A stretch of 64,000 bases of DNA from Microbulbifer sediminum. Lineage in GTDB: Bacteria; Pseudomonadota; Gammaproteobacteria; Pseudomonadales; Cellvibrionaceae. Where the stretch lies: assembly GCF_021729035.1 (NCBI RefSeq), contig NZ_JAJSAP010000001.1, positions 604,222 to 668,221 of the forward strand. Direction: 5' to 3'. Within the stretch, counting starts at the first letter, position 1. Every line of letters starts with the position of its first letter. This document shows positions 1-9,108 of the stretch, piece after piece. Both the position numbers and the translations under genes were made by a program. The notes under the pieces are model-generated. The model searched no databases and was not told where the DNA came from. It saw nothing but the letters and a program-made list of their open reading frames with translations.

Positions 1-1135
1 CGAGGAACAGGGCCCGGTCTAGCACCAGCCACAATTCCAGGGGCCGGCGGAAGATATGGGCCACCAGTTCCATGCGCCGCACCCGGTGCCGGCGCTGCAG
101 CCCGCGCTCCAGCCAGTATTCCTCGTCGATCGTCGCCGGCAACGATAATTGCCGGCACTCAGCCGCCCAGCGGGCAAAATCCGCAAAACGGCCGGCCAGC
201 AGGCTCTTGCGTACATTGGGTACCGGCAGGTACTCGTCCACCCCGCGAGCTTCGCGCTGCAGCTCGTCGAATGCCATGCGCCAGTGCAGTTCACAATGGC
301 GCAGCCGGCGTACGCCGGCACCGGCGGTGACCGTCTCCTGTAACGGCAGGTGCAGGTCATCGCGGGAGAGCTTTACCTGCCCGTTACGGGCAGTTTCCGA
401 GAGCGGCGCGAACGCTTCGCCGCGCAGCAGGTGGTAACAGCAGGGGGACAGGCTCAGGGAGTGCCCGCCGTCGGCACTCCAGTGACGCATCAGGGTCGTA
501 TGCAGGTCGCCGCAGGCGTGCAGGGCCACCGCATCGGAACCCGCGACCCACTGCCCCGCGTCCGGCGCGAACGCATCGCAGTGCACGAAACGCATGGGAG
601 CACCGCTGCGTTCCGCCAGCTCCCTACCCTCCTCACAGAGCCGTGCCTGCCACTCGAGGCTGGTCACCGGCCGCCCGTCGCAGGCGGCCAACAGCCGCCC
701 CAGGTGGCCCTTGCCGGCACACCATTCCAGTAGCGGGGCATGAGTCTCCGGCAGGCGGGCGGCAAAGGCCAGGATCTGCTGCCACTTGCGCCCCGGCACG
801 CCGTGGTCCAGGCGCGGTGGCGGGTGCAGCTCACGGGATTCGAGCAGGGGCAGGCGGCTGAGCTCAGACAGTTGGCGGGCGGGCAGCCAGGGGGACAGCC
901 ACGCACCCGCAGCCTCCATATCCGTCTCCAGTGAGGCCAGCTCTTCATCGGTCAGCGCATCCAGGGCCCGGCAGAGTTCCGGCTGACTGTCTCGCCAATA
1001 CCACTGGCGGTGATGAAAGGGCCTGAACTGCCACCACTGGGCACCTGCAGCCAGCAACCCGTCCAGCCGCGCGAACCGCTGCCGCAGGGTGCCGGGCGTA
1101 CCACCGGGGATTTCGCGTCCGATATCTGCGGCCAT
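1..1135 (-). CDS. METTL25/RRNAD1-like SAM-dependent methyltransferase, 3' end outside window
   Basis: The reading frame opens with ATG at 1135 and stays open to the window edge, so the C-terminus is missing (378 codons visible). A glycine-rich SAM-binding motif I, EWCAGKGHLGRLLAA, sits near residue 137. An LHACGDL motif lies near residue 205 and SPCCYHLL near residue 230. This triplet is typical of the Methyltransf_32 group (METTL25/RRNAD1-like). Substrates are not established for the bacterial members, so only methyl transfer from SAM is inferred. The gene diverges from nothing upstream and is followed on the same strand side by a diguanylate cyclase gene reading in the same direction 80 bases away. 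Confidence is high for the fold and low for the substrate. Confidence 0.82.
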   Translation of the reverse strand, partial: MAADIGREIPGGTPGTLRQRFARLDGLLAAGAQWWQFRPFHHRQWYWRDSQPELCRALDALTDEELASLETDMEAAGAWLSPWLPARQLSELSRLPLLESRELHPPPRLDHGVPGRKWQQILAFAARLPETHAPLLEWCAGKGHLGRLLAACDGRPVTSLEWQARLCEEGRELAERSGAPMRFVHCDAFAPDAGQWVAGSDAVALHACGDLHTTLMRHWSADGGHSLSLSPCCYHLLRGEAFAPLSETARNGQVKLSRDDLHLPLQETVTAGAGVRRLRHCELHWRMAFDELQREARGVDEYLPVPNVRKSLLAGRFADFARWAAECRQLSLPATIDEEYWLERGLQRRHRVRRMELVAHIFRRPLELWLVLDRALFL

Positions 1136-1215
1136 TGAAAGCCCCGTTCCAATTCCTGCTCAAAATGAGCAGCCATTTTACCGGGGCTGCTGGAGGTACC
1201 AAAGCCCTCCGGGGA

Positions 1216-2901
1216 TCAGGACAGCCCGAGGGCCTCGGCGCCAGCGAAGCCCATTTGCACCCGGTCGCGCCCCTGTTGCTTGGCCCGGTATAGGGCGCGG
1301 TCCGCGGCGTCAAACAGCTGCATGGCCGAATCGAAATTGTGGCCATCGTAAGTCGCCACCCCGATGCTGATGGTCAGAGGGAGGTCAAACAGGCCCAGCT
1401 CCTTCACTTTTTGCAGTAGCCGCCCTGCCAGCACCTGCGCCTGCGCGGCGCCGGTCTGCGGCAGCAGGACCGCGAACTCCTCGCCCCCATAGCGGCAGGC
1501 GACCACCGGCCGGCGGGTCTGCTGCAGGATCAGTTGCCCGACTGCACGGATTGCCTCATCCCCCCGGGCGTGGCCATAGCGGTCGTTGATTGCCTTGAAG
1601 TGATCCAGGTCCATGAACAGCAGCGACAGCGGGGCGCCGGTGCGATCCACGTGGCTGAACTCCCGCGGCAGTCGCTGCTCGAAGAAGCGCCGGTTACACA
1701 GGCCCGACAGTTCGTCGGTATAGCCCCGCCGGCGTATCTCCCGCACCCGCGCCCCCAGCGCCAGCGACAGCAGCACCATCTCAATCAGGGCGGCCACCTG
1801 GAAAGCGTTGTGGGTATAGGGGTTGTGAGGCAGCCAGCCAAATGTCTTCAGCACATACACGATCACGCTGGCGAGAAAGGTGCTCCAGCCGACCATGAAG
1901 TAGCGCGCCGGGACCGATCCGCGCCAGAGGCTTACTGCGCCGAGGATCAGCATCAGCACACTGGACAGCAGCACCTGTACGGTGAGGACGGTGACCATCA
2001 GCCGGTAGCCGACGAAAGGCGCTATCACTGTCAGGGCGATGGTCAGGTACAGCAGCAGGCGTGCCACCCGGTCCACCCGCGGTGCCAGCTGGCGCCCGGA
2101 GCAGATAGTCCGGGCAAACTGGATTCCGAAGATAATGCTCAGGCCCAGCAGCACAAGCAGGCTTTCATTGGCAAGCCAGGGGTTGTCGGGCCATACGAAC
2201 TGGAAAGAGACCCCGTTGAGCGCGCCGAAGTAAAGGCTGTAACTGAGGGCGTAGCCCATGTAGAAACCGTAGGCCGGATCCCGGACCGCCAGGAACAGCA
2301 AGAGGTTGTAAATCACCAGCACCAGGAAGCCACCGTAATAGACTCCCAGCAGGAACTGCTCCAGCGTCAGGTGCGGAATCAGCGAAACCTCGCTGCTGAC
2401 GGAAAGGCCGATGTTCATGGCCCCCTGGGTGGCAAAACGCAGGTAGAAGGTGCGCTCGCTGGCCGGGGGAAGGGTCACCGGGAAAACGAATTCGCGCAGG
2501 GCCAGCGGGCGGGTGGAAAACGGCCGGCGATCCCCCGTCGCGACCTGCCGCCAGCCGCCACCGTCCCGGGGTTCCCAGAAATCCAGGAAATCGATCAGCG
2601 GGTAGTCCTGGCGGATAAGGAGCGGCAGGGCCTGGTCGGAGGGGTTGCGCAGGGTGAAGGCGACCCAATAGGCCGAGGACGTGTAGCCAAAATTGGCAGA
2701 GTTTTCGTTCCAGGGCCTGAGCCCATCGGCGGCGTCGCGCAGCTCATCAAAGGCGAGCGAGCCATCGCGGTCTTCCAGCAGGCGCAGGTGTGGTGCCAGG
2801 GACACAGGCTGTTGGCCCGGAGCCACTGTCAGCGGCCCTGCCTGGCCATCCAGCGCCAGGCAGAACAGAAATATTCCCCACAATATCCCGGCGACTCGCA
2901 T
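1216..2901 (-). CDS. 7TMR-DISM membrane diguanylate cyclase (GGDEF)
   Basis: A 561-residue membrane sensor predicted to make cyclic di-GMP from two GTP. Order: signal peptide (about 1-22), periplasmic 7TMR-DISMED2-type beta domain (about 35-160), seven hydrophobic helices (about 185-385), then a cytoplasmic GGDEF domain. The active-site loop reads RYGGEEF near residue 470, and the FMDLDHFKAINDRYGH motif is intact, so it should be catalytic. The inhibitory I-site position (RxxD five residues before GGEEF) reads RRPV, so product inhibition at the usual site is probably lost. No EAL domain is attached. The extracytoplasmic domain resembles carbohydrate-binding modules, but the ligand is unknown. 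Confidence 0.93.
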   Translation of the reverse strand: MRVAGILWGIFLFCLALDGQAGPLTVAPGQQPVSLAPHLRLLEDRDGSLAFDELRDAADGLRPWNENSANFGYTSSAYWVAFTLRNPSDQALPLLIRQDYPLIDFLDFWEPRDGGGWRQVATGDRRPFSTRPLALREFVFPVTLPPASERTFYLRFATQGAMNIGLSVSSEVSLIPHLTLEQFLLGVYYGGFLVLVIYNLLLFLAVRDPAYGFYMGYALSYSLYFGALNGVSFQFVWPDNPWLANESLLVLLGLSIIFGIQFARTICSGRQLAPRVDRVARLLLYLTIALTVIAPFVGYRLMVTVLTVQVLLSSVLMLILGAVSLWRGSVPARYFMVGWSTFLASVIVYVLKTFGWLPHNPYTHNAFQVAALIEMVLLSLALGARVREIRRRGYTDELSGLCNRRFFEQRLPREFSHVDRTGAPLSLLFMDLDHFKAINDRYGHARGDEAIRAVGQLILQQTRRPVVACRYGGEEFAVLLPQTGAAQAQVLAGRLLQKVKELGLFDLPLTISIGVATYDGHNFDSAMQLFDAADRALYRAKQQGRDRVQMGFAGAEALGLS

Positions 2902-3160
2902 CGCACTTTCCCGTTATTATTTTTTCAGCCAGCGCCGGCAACCCGGCATGAGCACGAGGCGCCCGTGCCGCAGGCCACATGTCACGTCAAGACTGTGATC
3001 ATATTAGAATTTCCGGGCCAGACAAATTACATCTGCCTACAGCCGAATGATATTGACACCAATGCGTGGAATGACAGGCTAGCCCTGCCGGTTCGCAGCA
3101 GGTGACCGGCTTTTGTGGCCCTTCGGCGCTACCGGGCACACGACCGCAGGACTCCCCCTT

Positions 3161-3970
3161 ATGCAGATTTCCGATCTTTTCCAGTTCCCGGTGAAGTCAC
3201 TCCAGGGCTATCGCACCCGGGCCCTGGCCCTCGACCGGTTCGGTGCCGTCGATGACCGGCGGTGGATGCTGGTGGATACCGATAACCAGTTCGTCACCCA
3301 ACGCCGGCTCCGGCGCATGGCACAGCTCACCGCTTCCATCACCGCCAGCGGGATTCGCATCGCGAACCGCAAAGGCGATGCGATAGAGGTTGCCCGGCCA
3401 GCGGATGGGGCGTCAACGCTAAGGGTAAGGGTCTGGGACGATGAGGTGGTCGCGCGGGATTCAGGCGACCTTGCCGCCCGGTGGCTCACCGAACAGCTGC
3501 ATACGCAGGTGAGGCTGGTGGCAATTGGCGCCGAGTTCCGGCGGCCGCTGGCCGCGCCGCGCGCAGACCGGCAGGTGGGATTCGCCGACGCAGCGCCTCT
3601 GCTGGTCGTCGGCCAGGCCTCGCTCGACGACCTCAACCGGCGGCTGGCAGAACCGGTCTCCGTGTTCAATTTCCGCCCCAACCTGGTGGTGAGTGGCTGC
3701 CCGGCCTTCGCCGAGGACCACTGGCAGCGGATGATCGTCCATACCCGCGACGGACCGGTGGAATTCGAATGCACCCACCCCTGCGCACGCTGTGCGATAC
3801 CCGGCCTTGACCCACTGACCGGTGAGGTCCGCAGGGAACCGCTGCACACACTGGCCAAGTACCGCCGCGGCACCGATGGACAGGTGTATTTTGGCATGAA
3901 CCTGACGCCAGTCTTTGGCAACCCCGCGGGCCACACCATAAACTTGGGCGACAGCGTGGAAGCCCTGTAA
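3161..3970 (+). CDS. MOSC domain protein (YcbX type)
   Basis: A 269-residue protein with an N-terminal MOSC beta-barrel domain (MQISDLFQFPVKSLQGYR is the characteristic opening) and a C-terminal MOSC domain. The family is related to the molybdenum cofactor sulfurase C-terminus. YcbX-type proteins use molybdenum cofactor to reduce N-hydroxylated compounds. The conserved cysteine lies in CTHPCARCAIPGLDP near the C-terminus. ATG 3161 is chosen because the MOSC_N homology begins exactly there; an upstream in-frame start would add 16 unrelated residues. Unlike E. coli YcbX there is no C-terminal 2Fe-2S ferredoxin domain. The substrate is unknown. Confidence 0.9.
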   Translation: MQISDLFQFPVKSLQGYRTRALALDRFGAVDDRRWMLVDTDNQFVTQRRLRRMAQLTASITASGIRIANRKGDAIEVARPADGASTLRVRVWDDEVVARDSGDLAARWLTEQLHTQVRLVAIGAEFRRPLAAPRADRQVGFADAAPLLVVGQASLDDLNRRLAEPVSVFNFRPNLVVSGCPAFAEDHWQRMIVHTRDGPVEFECTHPCARCAIPGLDPLTGEVRREPLHTLAKYRRGTDGQVYFGMNLTPVFGNPAGHTINLGDSVEAL

Positions 3971-4006
3971 CGCCTTTTTTATCGATTGCCGAGCGGGAGG
4001 GAACGG

Positions 4007-4978
4007 ATGGCCATTACCCGATATTGCGCGGAACTGCTGGAGTCAGCGAGCCGCTTCCATGTCCACTACGGGGACCGGCTCGCCAACCACCTGCCCATGG
4101 TCCTGATTGCGCTGGACCAGATGGGCGCCACACGCGCACAACTTCAGTACGCGTTCGATCGATCTACCCCCCACCTGAAGTTACGCCCCGCGAGCCCCCT
4201 TAAACCCATTACGGATATAGCCGCATGCCGGCGTAGCGAGGAACTGTTTCCCAGTGCGCTGCGATATTATGAGCAGCAGCTCAAGCAACATGGCGTACAG
4301 GAATGCCTGCGCCGCGAAATCCCGCCGCTGTTACCCTCCATCGCCACCGCGGCCTTCCACGGCCTGATCCGGACCGCTTATGGGATCGACGCCGGGCACC
4401 TGCAGGAAATCGCCATGGGGCTGGCCTACTGGAACCTGGAATATTACACACTGGAGTCGAGCAACGAGCACACCGATCTTTCTGCCGCCGAGGTCATTGA
4501 AGACGTAAGGCGCCGTTTTCCCCGGATAGAGGTGGCACCCGGAAATATCAGTGACCACATGCACGCGGTAACGGGTCAGGACGGATGGGCGGATACGCCA
4601 ATACAGCCCAGCCAGTTAAGCCTGCAGGATATCGCGCGAACTGCACTCGACGCTTACTGTGGGACCAGGGATTTCACCCTGCTGCACGGGGTAACCGGAT
4701 GCCATGCCTTGCGGTTGATCCTTCCTTTTTGTCCGGACCCGGAGGCTGCCATGCGCTATTTCTGGGAGGGACTGGTGATCGCCTATCTCAGCACCGGACC
4801 AAAGGAAATCATCGGAAAGACGCTGGAGGTGGACAATGGCAGTTGGAAGGAGATCAAGGCTCTCGCCTGTCAGAGTGACGACGACCACTTAATCAAACTG
4901 AGCTACTCCTGCGAGCAGGAGTTTCTGTATTACGGAGTCGAAAAATACACCAGAATGGCAAGTACGCTGTTCAACTGA
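4007..4978 (+). CDS. questin oxidase-like family protein (DUF4243)
   Basis: A 323-residue soluble protein. The N-terminal segment HYGDRLANHLPMVLIALDQM matches the signature of the questin oxidase-like family, named after a fungal enzyme that opens an anthraquinone ring. Bacterial members have no proven reaction, so assigning a Baeyer-Villiger-type oxygenase activity would be speculative. ATG 4007 is preferred over an upstream TTG because a GGGAGGG ribosome site lies a few bases before it. The gene begins 36 bases after the MOSC gene and could be co-transcribed. Several His residues in the conserved core (HVHYGD, HAVTGQ, LHGVTGCHAL) are candidate ligands or catalytic residues. Confidence 0.8.
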   Translation: MAITRYCAELLESASRFHVHYGDRLANHLPMVLIALDQMGATRAQLQYAFDRSTPHLKLRPASPLKPITDIAACRRSEELFPSALRYYEQQLKQHGVQECLRREIPPLLPSIATAAFHGLIRTAYGIDAGHLQEIAMGLAYWNLEYYTLESSNEHTDLSAAEVIEDVRRRFPRIEVAPGNISDHMHAVTGQDGWADTPIQPSQLSLQDIARTALDAYCGTRDFTLLHGVTGCHALRLILPFCPDPEAAMRYFWEGLVIAYLSTGPKEIIGKTLEVDNGSWKEIKALACQSDDDHLIKLSYSCEQEFLYYGVEKYTRMASTLFN

Positions 4979-5039
4979 ACCTCGGTCGCTCAGCCCAAAA
5001 CATAAGATGACTAAAGGGGAAGTGATAAAGGAAGCCCCT

Positions 5040-5429
5040 CTACTCCTGTCCTGACACCCCCTCTACTTGCCAGCGCTGCAATGCTGATAGCGACGAGAAC
5101 ATGTAAAGCTTCCCGTCCACAAGAAGGTAAATCAAGGGGTTCGCGGGCCTCCGAAAGCCTTCACGATAATTCGTGGCACAAAGCCCTGAATATTGTGGGA
5201 TAAAACGCTCCGGATTAGAGCTGAACTCTTCCAGGTTAGACTCCACGGAAAACCAGTAAGCCGTCCCCGCATGCGTGGCCACGAGGCGTCGCTTTCCTTT
5301 TTCTGGAAATGCCTTGAAATAACTCACGGGGTCATATCCACCCAGAGCCGGATTATCAGCCCCGGCATGAGCAGGGGACTGCAACAGCAGGGCAATTACA
5401 ACGAAGAAATAAGCGATATAAGCCTTCAC
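5040..5429 (-). CDS. secreted YHS domain-containing protein
   Basis: A 129-residue protein with a signal peptide (MKAYIAYFFVVIALLLQSP then AHA) and one YHS-type domain: GGYDPVSYF, a YWF strand, then NPERFIPQYSGLCA. YHS domains are small metal-associated modules found in copper and other heavy-metal proteins. This one is probably periplasmic and its partner is unknown. The start is uncertain. The frame is open to a TTG at 5483, but GTG 5429 puts a normal signal peptide at the N-terminus. Neither start has a strong ribosome site. The gene converges with the questin-oxidase-like gene. Confidence 0.8.
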   Translation of the reverse strand: MKAYIAYFFVVIALLLQSPAHAGADNPALGGYDPVSYFKAFPEKGKRRLVATHAGTAYWFSVESNLEEFSSNPERFIPQYSGLCATNYREGFRRPANPLIYLLVDGKLYMFSSLSALQRWQVEGVSGQE

Positions 5430-5543
5430 GACACCAAGCCAATCTAGATAGTCCGGATCAACTATAGCTCGCGTCCACTCCAATCCCCCGGATGACCATC
5501 GCTCAAGGGAAACAATATCTGCCCTTTCTCGAATAACTAAAGC

Positions 5544-5577
5544 TCAAAAACAAAAACCCCGCCAAATGGCGGGGTTT
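5544..5577 (-). terminator. intrinsic terminator of the Oar-like TBDR gene
   Basis: On the minus strand a 10-bp perfect stem (AAACCCCGCC / GGCGGGGTTT, loop ATTT) runs straight into a T-rich tract. It lies about 35 bases after the TBDR stop codon. This is the clearest rho-independent terminator in the window. Confidence 0.92.
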
Positions 5578-5610
5578 CCGTCTAATAACTTCTAAGCAGA
5601 ACTTCTAACC

Positions 5611-8607
5611 TTAGAAATTATAAGCAGCACCAAGACGAACGTAGAACGGACGCTGGTAGCTGGTGGTCAGGCCGTAGCGGGGATCCGCCACACCGACTTC
5701 TTGCTCCGCGAACTCATAGCTTTCGAGCTCAGAAGCCGCATTCAGGATATTAAATGCGTCAGCACGGAGCTCCAGCTCGCCGGAAGCCATCGGCATCACG
5801 TATACCGCGTTCAGGTCCAGCTGGCTAACCCAGTCGGTACGGCCCATATCGCCACGAGCGACCTGGGTATACTCCTGAGAACCGCTGTCCCACAGGTAGT
5901 AAGTATCACCGTAGGGCGCGGACCCCGGAACCGGATTGCCATCAGCATCATAGGTGGTGTAGTCAGGGTGACCCAAACCGAAGGCGTTGACCGGGCGACC
6001 GGACTTCAGTGAGAAGTTGGCACCCACGCGCAGATCTTGGGTTACCTGATAGGCACCAAACACTTTCACCTGGTGACGGCGGTCGTTCGGCAGGTAGCCT
6101 TTGGCGCCATCCATCAGGGCCGGGAAGTCAAAGTCCTGCAGAATGCCGGCATCGTCCTGGCCGTTGTCTGACTTCACGTAGCCTTCGGCATTACCGTAGG
6201 ACTGAGACCAGGTGTAAGAACCTTTCAGGCTCCACACGCCGTCCCATACACGCTCAAAGCTCAGCTCTGCGCCGTTGTAGTAACGCTCGGCAGCCGGGTA
6301 CTCCATCTCCGCAGCAGACAGGGTGATCGGCTCAACCTCTCCATCGCCATCAAGATCAGCGTAGGTTTCCACATCCGAACCAGGGTTGGTCAGGATATAC
6401 TGGTGAACGCTGGCACCGTACTTGCTCGCGACAGCGTGGTCGATCAGAACGTCCTCAATGGTGCTGCTCAGGTCACGACGAACAATCTTCAGGCCTACCA
6501 GCCAGTCATCATTCAGGAAGGTTTCTGCACCGATGATGAACTCATCCTGATACATCGGCTCCAGGGTGGTATCCAGGGTGGAGCGGGTATCCGGCACAGT
6601 ACCATCAGCACTTACCAGCGCGGAGCCCAGTTCCTGGCTGGTCGGCATCAGCTCAGCGTCAATGTTGATCGGCGCGCCGGTTACCGAATCGCGAGGACCT
6701 TCGTCAACGAAGAAACGCTGCACATCAGACTCGGCACCAGACAGACGGACGTTGGTGTTGTTGGCAATCGGCAGGTGGTAACGGCCATAGTTCGCGAAAA
6801 GACGAGTTTCGCCATTACCAAATACATCCCAGGACAGCCCCAGGCGCGGAGCCCACTGGTTATCCACCTCGATGAAGGAATCACCCTCGGAGTTCTGGTT
6901 GTTAAAGTACTCATTCCGCAGACCAAGCACTGCGGTCAGGCTGCTGGTGATATCCCAGGTATCCTCAACATAGAAGGCCCTGGAGGTAGTCTCGAACATG
7001 CCACCGTTCGAGAACTGTCGGGTTCTGACCACATAGTTTACGCCGTCAGGAACGATAGCACCGTTAGCCAGTGCAGAGCCCGGGGCAACCTCGAGGTAGC
7101 GATAATACTGGCCACCGGAGTAGAAGGAGGCCGCATCGGAGGTGTTGATTTCCTGGTCAATACCGAACCGCAGCTGGTGGTTAGCCCCGACAAACCATTC
7201 GGCGTCAAGACGCATGGCTTCACGGGTATCTTCGCCCTGGTCAACCAGGGAGTTAACCCAGCAGCCGGGTGTAACGCCATCCCAGTCCGGCTTGGAGAAC
7301 TGAAGGTCAACAATAATCGGGCAGTTCACATCGTTGGATGAGAACGAGGTCAGGTTGTACTGGTTCTCGCCCCACATGGCGGATACGGCGAAGGTGTCAG
7401 TGATCTGACCGGTATAGTTGACGATCAGGTTGTCACCACCGCGCTCATCAGTCGCAGTACCAACTGACTCCAGTTTCTTATCGTTCTCGTAATCGTAATC
7501 GAAGGTTTCAGTCACGATCTCACGTGCATCGGAGAATGCAGTGACCCGCATTGAGTGTCCGTCGATGATATTCCAGTCCAGGGTAACGCCCCAGAAATCG
7601 GTGTCGACTTCACGCTCGTTGAATCGATTCGGGCTACCTGTACTTGCGTATCCCTGAGTGTTCTGCTGAGGCGAGTACATGGCGGAGAAAAACAGCTTAT
7701 CCTTGATGATAGGACCGGCCGCATAGAGGTTTACTTCCGCATCATCCCAGGTGTTGTACTCATTGACATCATAAATGGTGCCATCCTCATAACGAGTGTT
7801 CGGGCTCGTGGCAGCCAGCGACTCCGGAGACATATAGGAGGAAATGCCGAATTCAAACTCGTTCGAACCGCTCTTGGTCACTGCGTTCACGACACCACCG
7901 GTAGAGCGGCCGAACTCTGCAGAGTAGCCGCCGGTCTTGACCTGGAAGGCGTCATAGAACTGGAACGGAACGGTGCTGCCACCCAGACCGTTACGGAAGT
8001 TCGTGACGTTCATACCGTTAATGAAGTAAGTATTTTCCGCTACAGAGGCCCCGCCAAAGGAAGCCAGGTTGCCGAAGGCTCCATCGCCTTTCACGGTACC
8101 CGGAGCAAGCAGCGCAACATCGGTAATGGTGTGAGCAACCGGCAGGCGGTTCACTTCGTCGGCAGAGATGTTCAGTGCGCTCTCCACTGCAGAAGTGTCC
8201 ATCTGCGTGATTTCACTGCCTACGACAACAACCTGCTCCATCTCCTCTGACGCCATGGGAATACCGATGGCAGTATCAGAACCGAGCCGCACCCTGATTT
8301 CAGCGATCTTGGTAACCTGATAGCCATCCTTGACCGCTGTCACGTCATAGGTGCCGACCGGCAGGTTGGACATCACAAAGGCACCGTTCTCGTCAGCGGT
8401 AACGGTACGAGTCAAACCAGTCTTTGAATTGGTTACAGTGATAGTGGCCCCTGCGATCTGGGCTTCACCAACGGAGACAACACCTTTCAGGCCCCCGCTA
8501 GTATTGTTGCCTGCAGCCATGGCTGCGCCACTCACCATAGAAGCGCCGATAGCCAGCGCCAGAACACTCTTGGCAAGGTGCTTCTTGAGCTTGGTATTTG
8601 AGCTCAT
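5611..8607 (-). CDS. TonB-dependent receptor with N-terminal carboxypeptidase-regulatory-like domain (Oar-like)
   Basis: A 998-residue outer-membrane receptor. It has a signal peptide (about 1-32), then a beta-sandwich carboxypeptidase-regulatory-like domain (about 40-110, GLKGVVSVGEAQIAGATITV), a plug domain (about 120-250), and a long barrel ending in an aromatic residue (AAYNF). Oar-like receptors import large or unusual ligands; the ligand here is unknown. ATG 8607 is chosen because AAAGGGG precedes it, over a GTG-type start five codons upstream. The gene stands alone, has its own strong terminator and a long AT-rich leader, and its codon usage looks strongly biased, which fits high expression. 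Base composition is lower in GC than its neighbours. Confidence 0.93.
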   Translation of the reverse strand: MSSNTKLKKHLAKSVLALAIGASMVSGAAMAAGNNTSGGLKGVVSVGEAQIAGATITVTNSKTGLTRTVTADENGAFVMSNLPVGTYDVTAVKDGYQVTKIAEIRVRLGSDTAIGIPMASEEMEQVVVVGSEITQMDTSAVESALNISADEVNRLPVAHTITDVALLAPGTVKGDGAFGNLASFGGASVAENTYFINGMNVTNFRNGLGGSTVPFQFYDAFQVKTGGYSAEFGRSTGGVVNAVTKSGSNEFEFGISSYMSPESLAATSPNTRYEDGTIYDVNEYNTWDDAEVNLYAAGPIIKDKLFFSAMYSPQQNTQGYASTGSPNRFNEREVDTDFWGVTLDWNIIDGHSMRVTAFSDAREIVTETFDYDYENDKKLESVGTATDERGGDNLIVNYTGQITDTFAVSAMWGENQYNLTSFSSNDVNCPIIVDLQFSKPDWDGVTPGCWVNSLVDQGEDTREAMRLDAEWFVGANHQLRFGIDQEINTSDAASFYSGGQYYRYLEVAPGSALANGAIVPDGVNYVVRTRQFSNGGMFETTSRAFYVEDTWDITSSLTAVLGLRNEYFNNQNSEGDSFIEVDNQWAPRLGLSWDVFGNGETRLFANYGRYHLPIANNTNVRLSGAESDVQRFFVDEGPRDSVTGAPINIDAELMPTSQELGSALVSADGTVPDTRSTLDTTLEPMYQDEFIIGAETFLNDDWLVGLKIVRRDLSSTIEDVLIDHAVASKYGASVHQYILTNPGSDVETYADLDGDGEVEPITLSAAEMEYPAAERYYNGAELSFERVWDGVWSLKGSYTWSQSYGNAEGYVKSDNGQDDAGILQDFDFPALMDGAKGYLPNDRRHQVKVFGAYQVTQDLRVGANFSLKSGRPVNAFGLGHPDYTTYDADGNPVPGSAPYGDTYYLWDSGSQEYTQVARGDMGRTDWVSQLDLNAVYVMPMASGELELRADAFNILNAASELESYEFAEQEVGVADPRYGLTTSYQRPFYVRLGAAYNF

Positions 8608-9108
8608 ATTGACCCCTTTCATTTGTTGTTTGTTTATCTACTTCTTATTGAATGGATGCGACCGCCCCCCAGCAGTCGCATTCCCAACACAATAACTGGA
8701 ACGAATAACCAAAGTGCGTACTCAAACCTTTTTTGAAAAAATTTCACCGAACAACAAGGTTTAATAAAAAATTTATCCGCATGAAAAGCCTTTATTTATG
8801 CCTCTACCTCTAACAAACCACTGAAATTAAACTGATTAATGATTTTTTGGCTCAAACTTAGGATGACATTGCAAAGCGACCTTGGCCTGCAGGTTATGGA
8901 CAATGTCATATTTAGTCACATAAGTTCAGCGAGATATCTCCCGGAATTCAGGCTTCCCAGCTCGGGCTCGCAAGCCGAAATCCAGCGCGGGGGGGGGCTA
9001 CAGGCACCTTCGCCATCAGCGAATTAACGCCCTGCTGCTAGCTTCCAGACACCGGGCTCCACTGCTATGCTGGCTCTCAAGCCATTGCAGCCAACCCTGG
9101 AAGAAGTA
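8608..9108. other. intergenic region, divergent promoters expected
   Basis: Five hundred bases between the divergent Oar-like TBDR and thioredoxin-fold genes. The TBDR-proximal half is AT-rich with A and T runs, as expected for a promoter and leader. I could not place a convincing -35/-10 pair, a Fur box or a riboswitch here, and no small gene is evident. Confidence 0.5.

Noticed and set aside
1534..3105. Long plus-strand open frame (523 codons) opposite the GGDEF gene
   Set aside because: It is antisense to a clear diguanylate cyclase, is rich in Gln/His/Arg as expected of a GC-rich shadow, and has no domain.
6403..7341. Plus-strand open frame opposite the Oar-like TBDR
   Set aside because: Shadow of the receptor gene; composition and lack of family features argue against coding.
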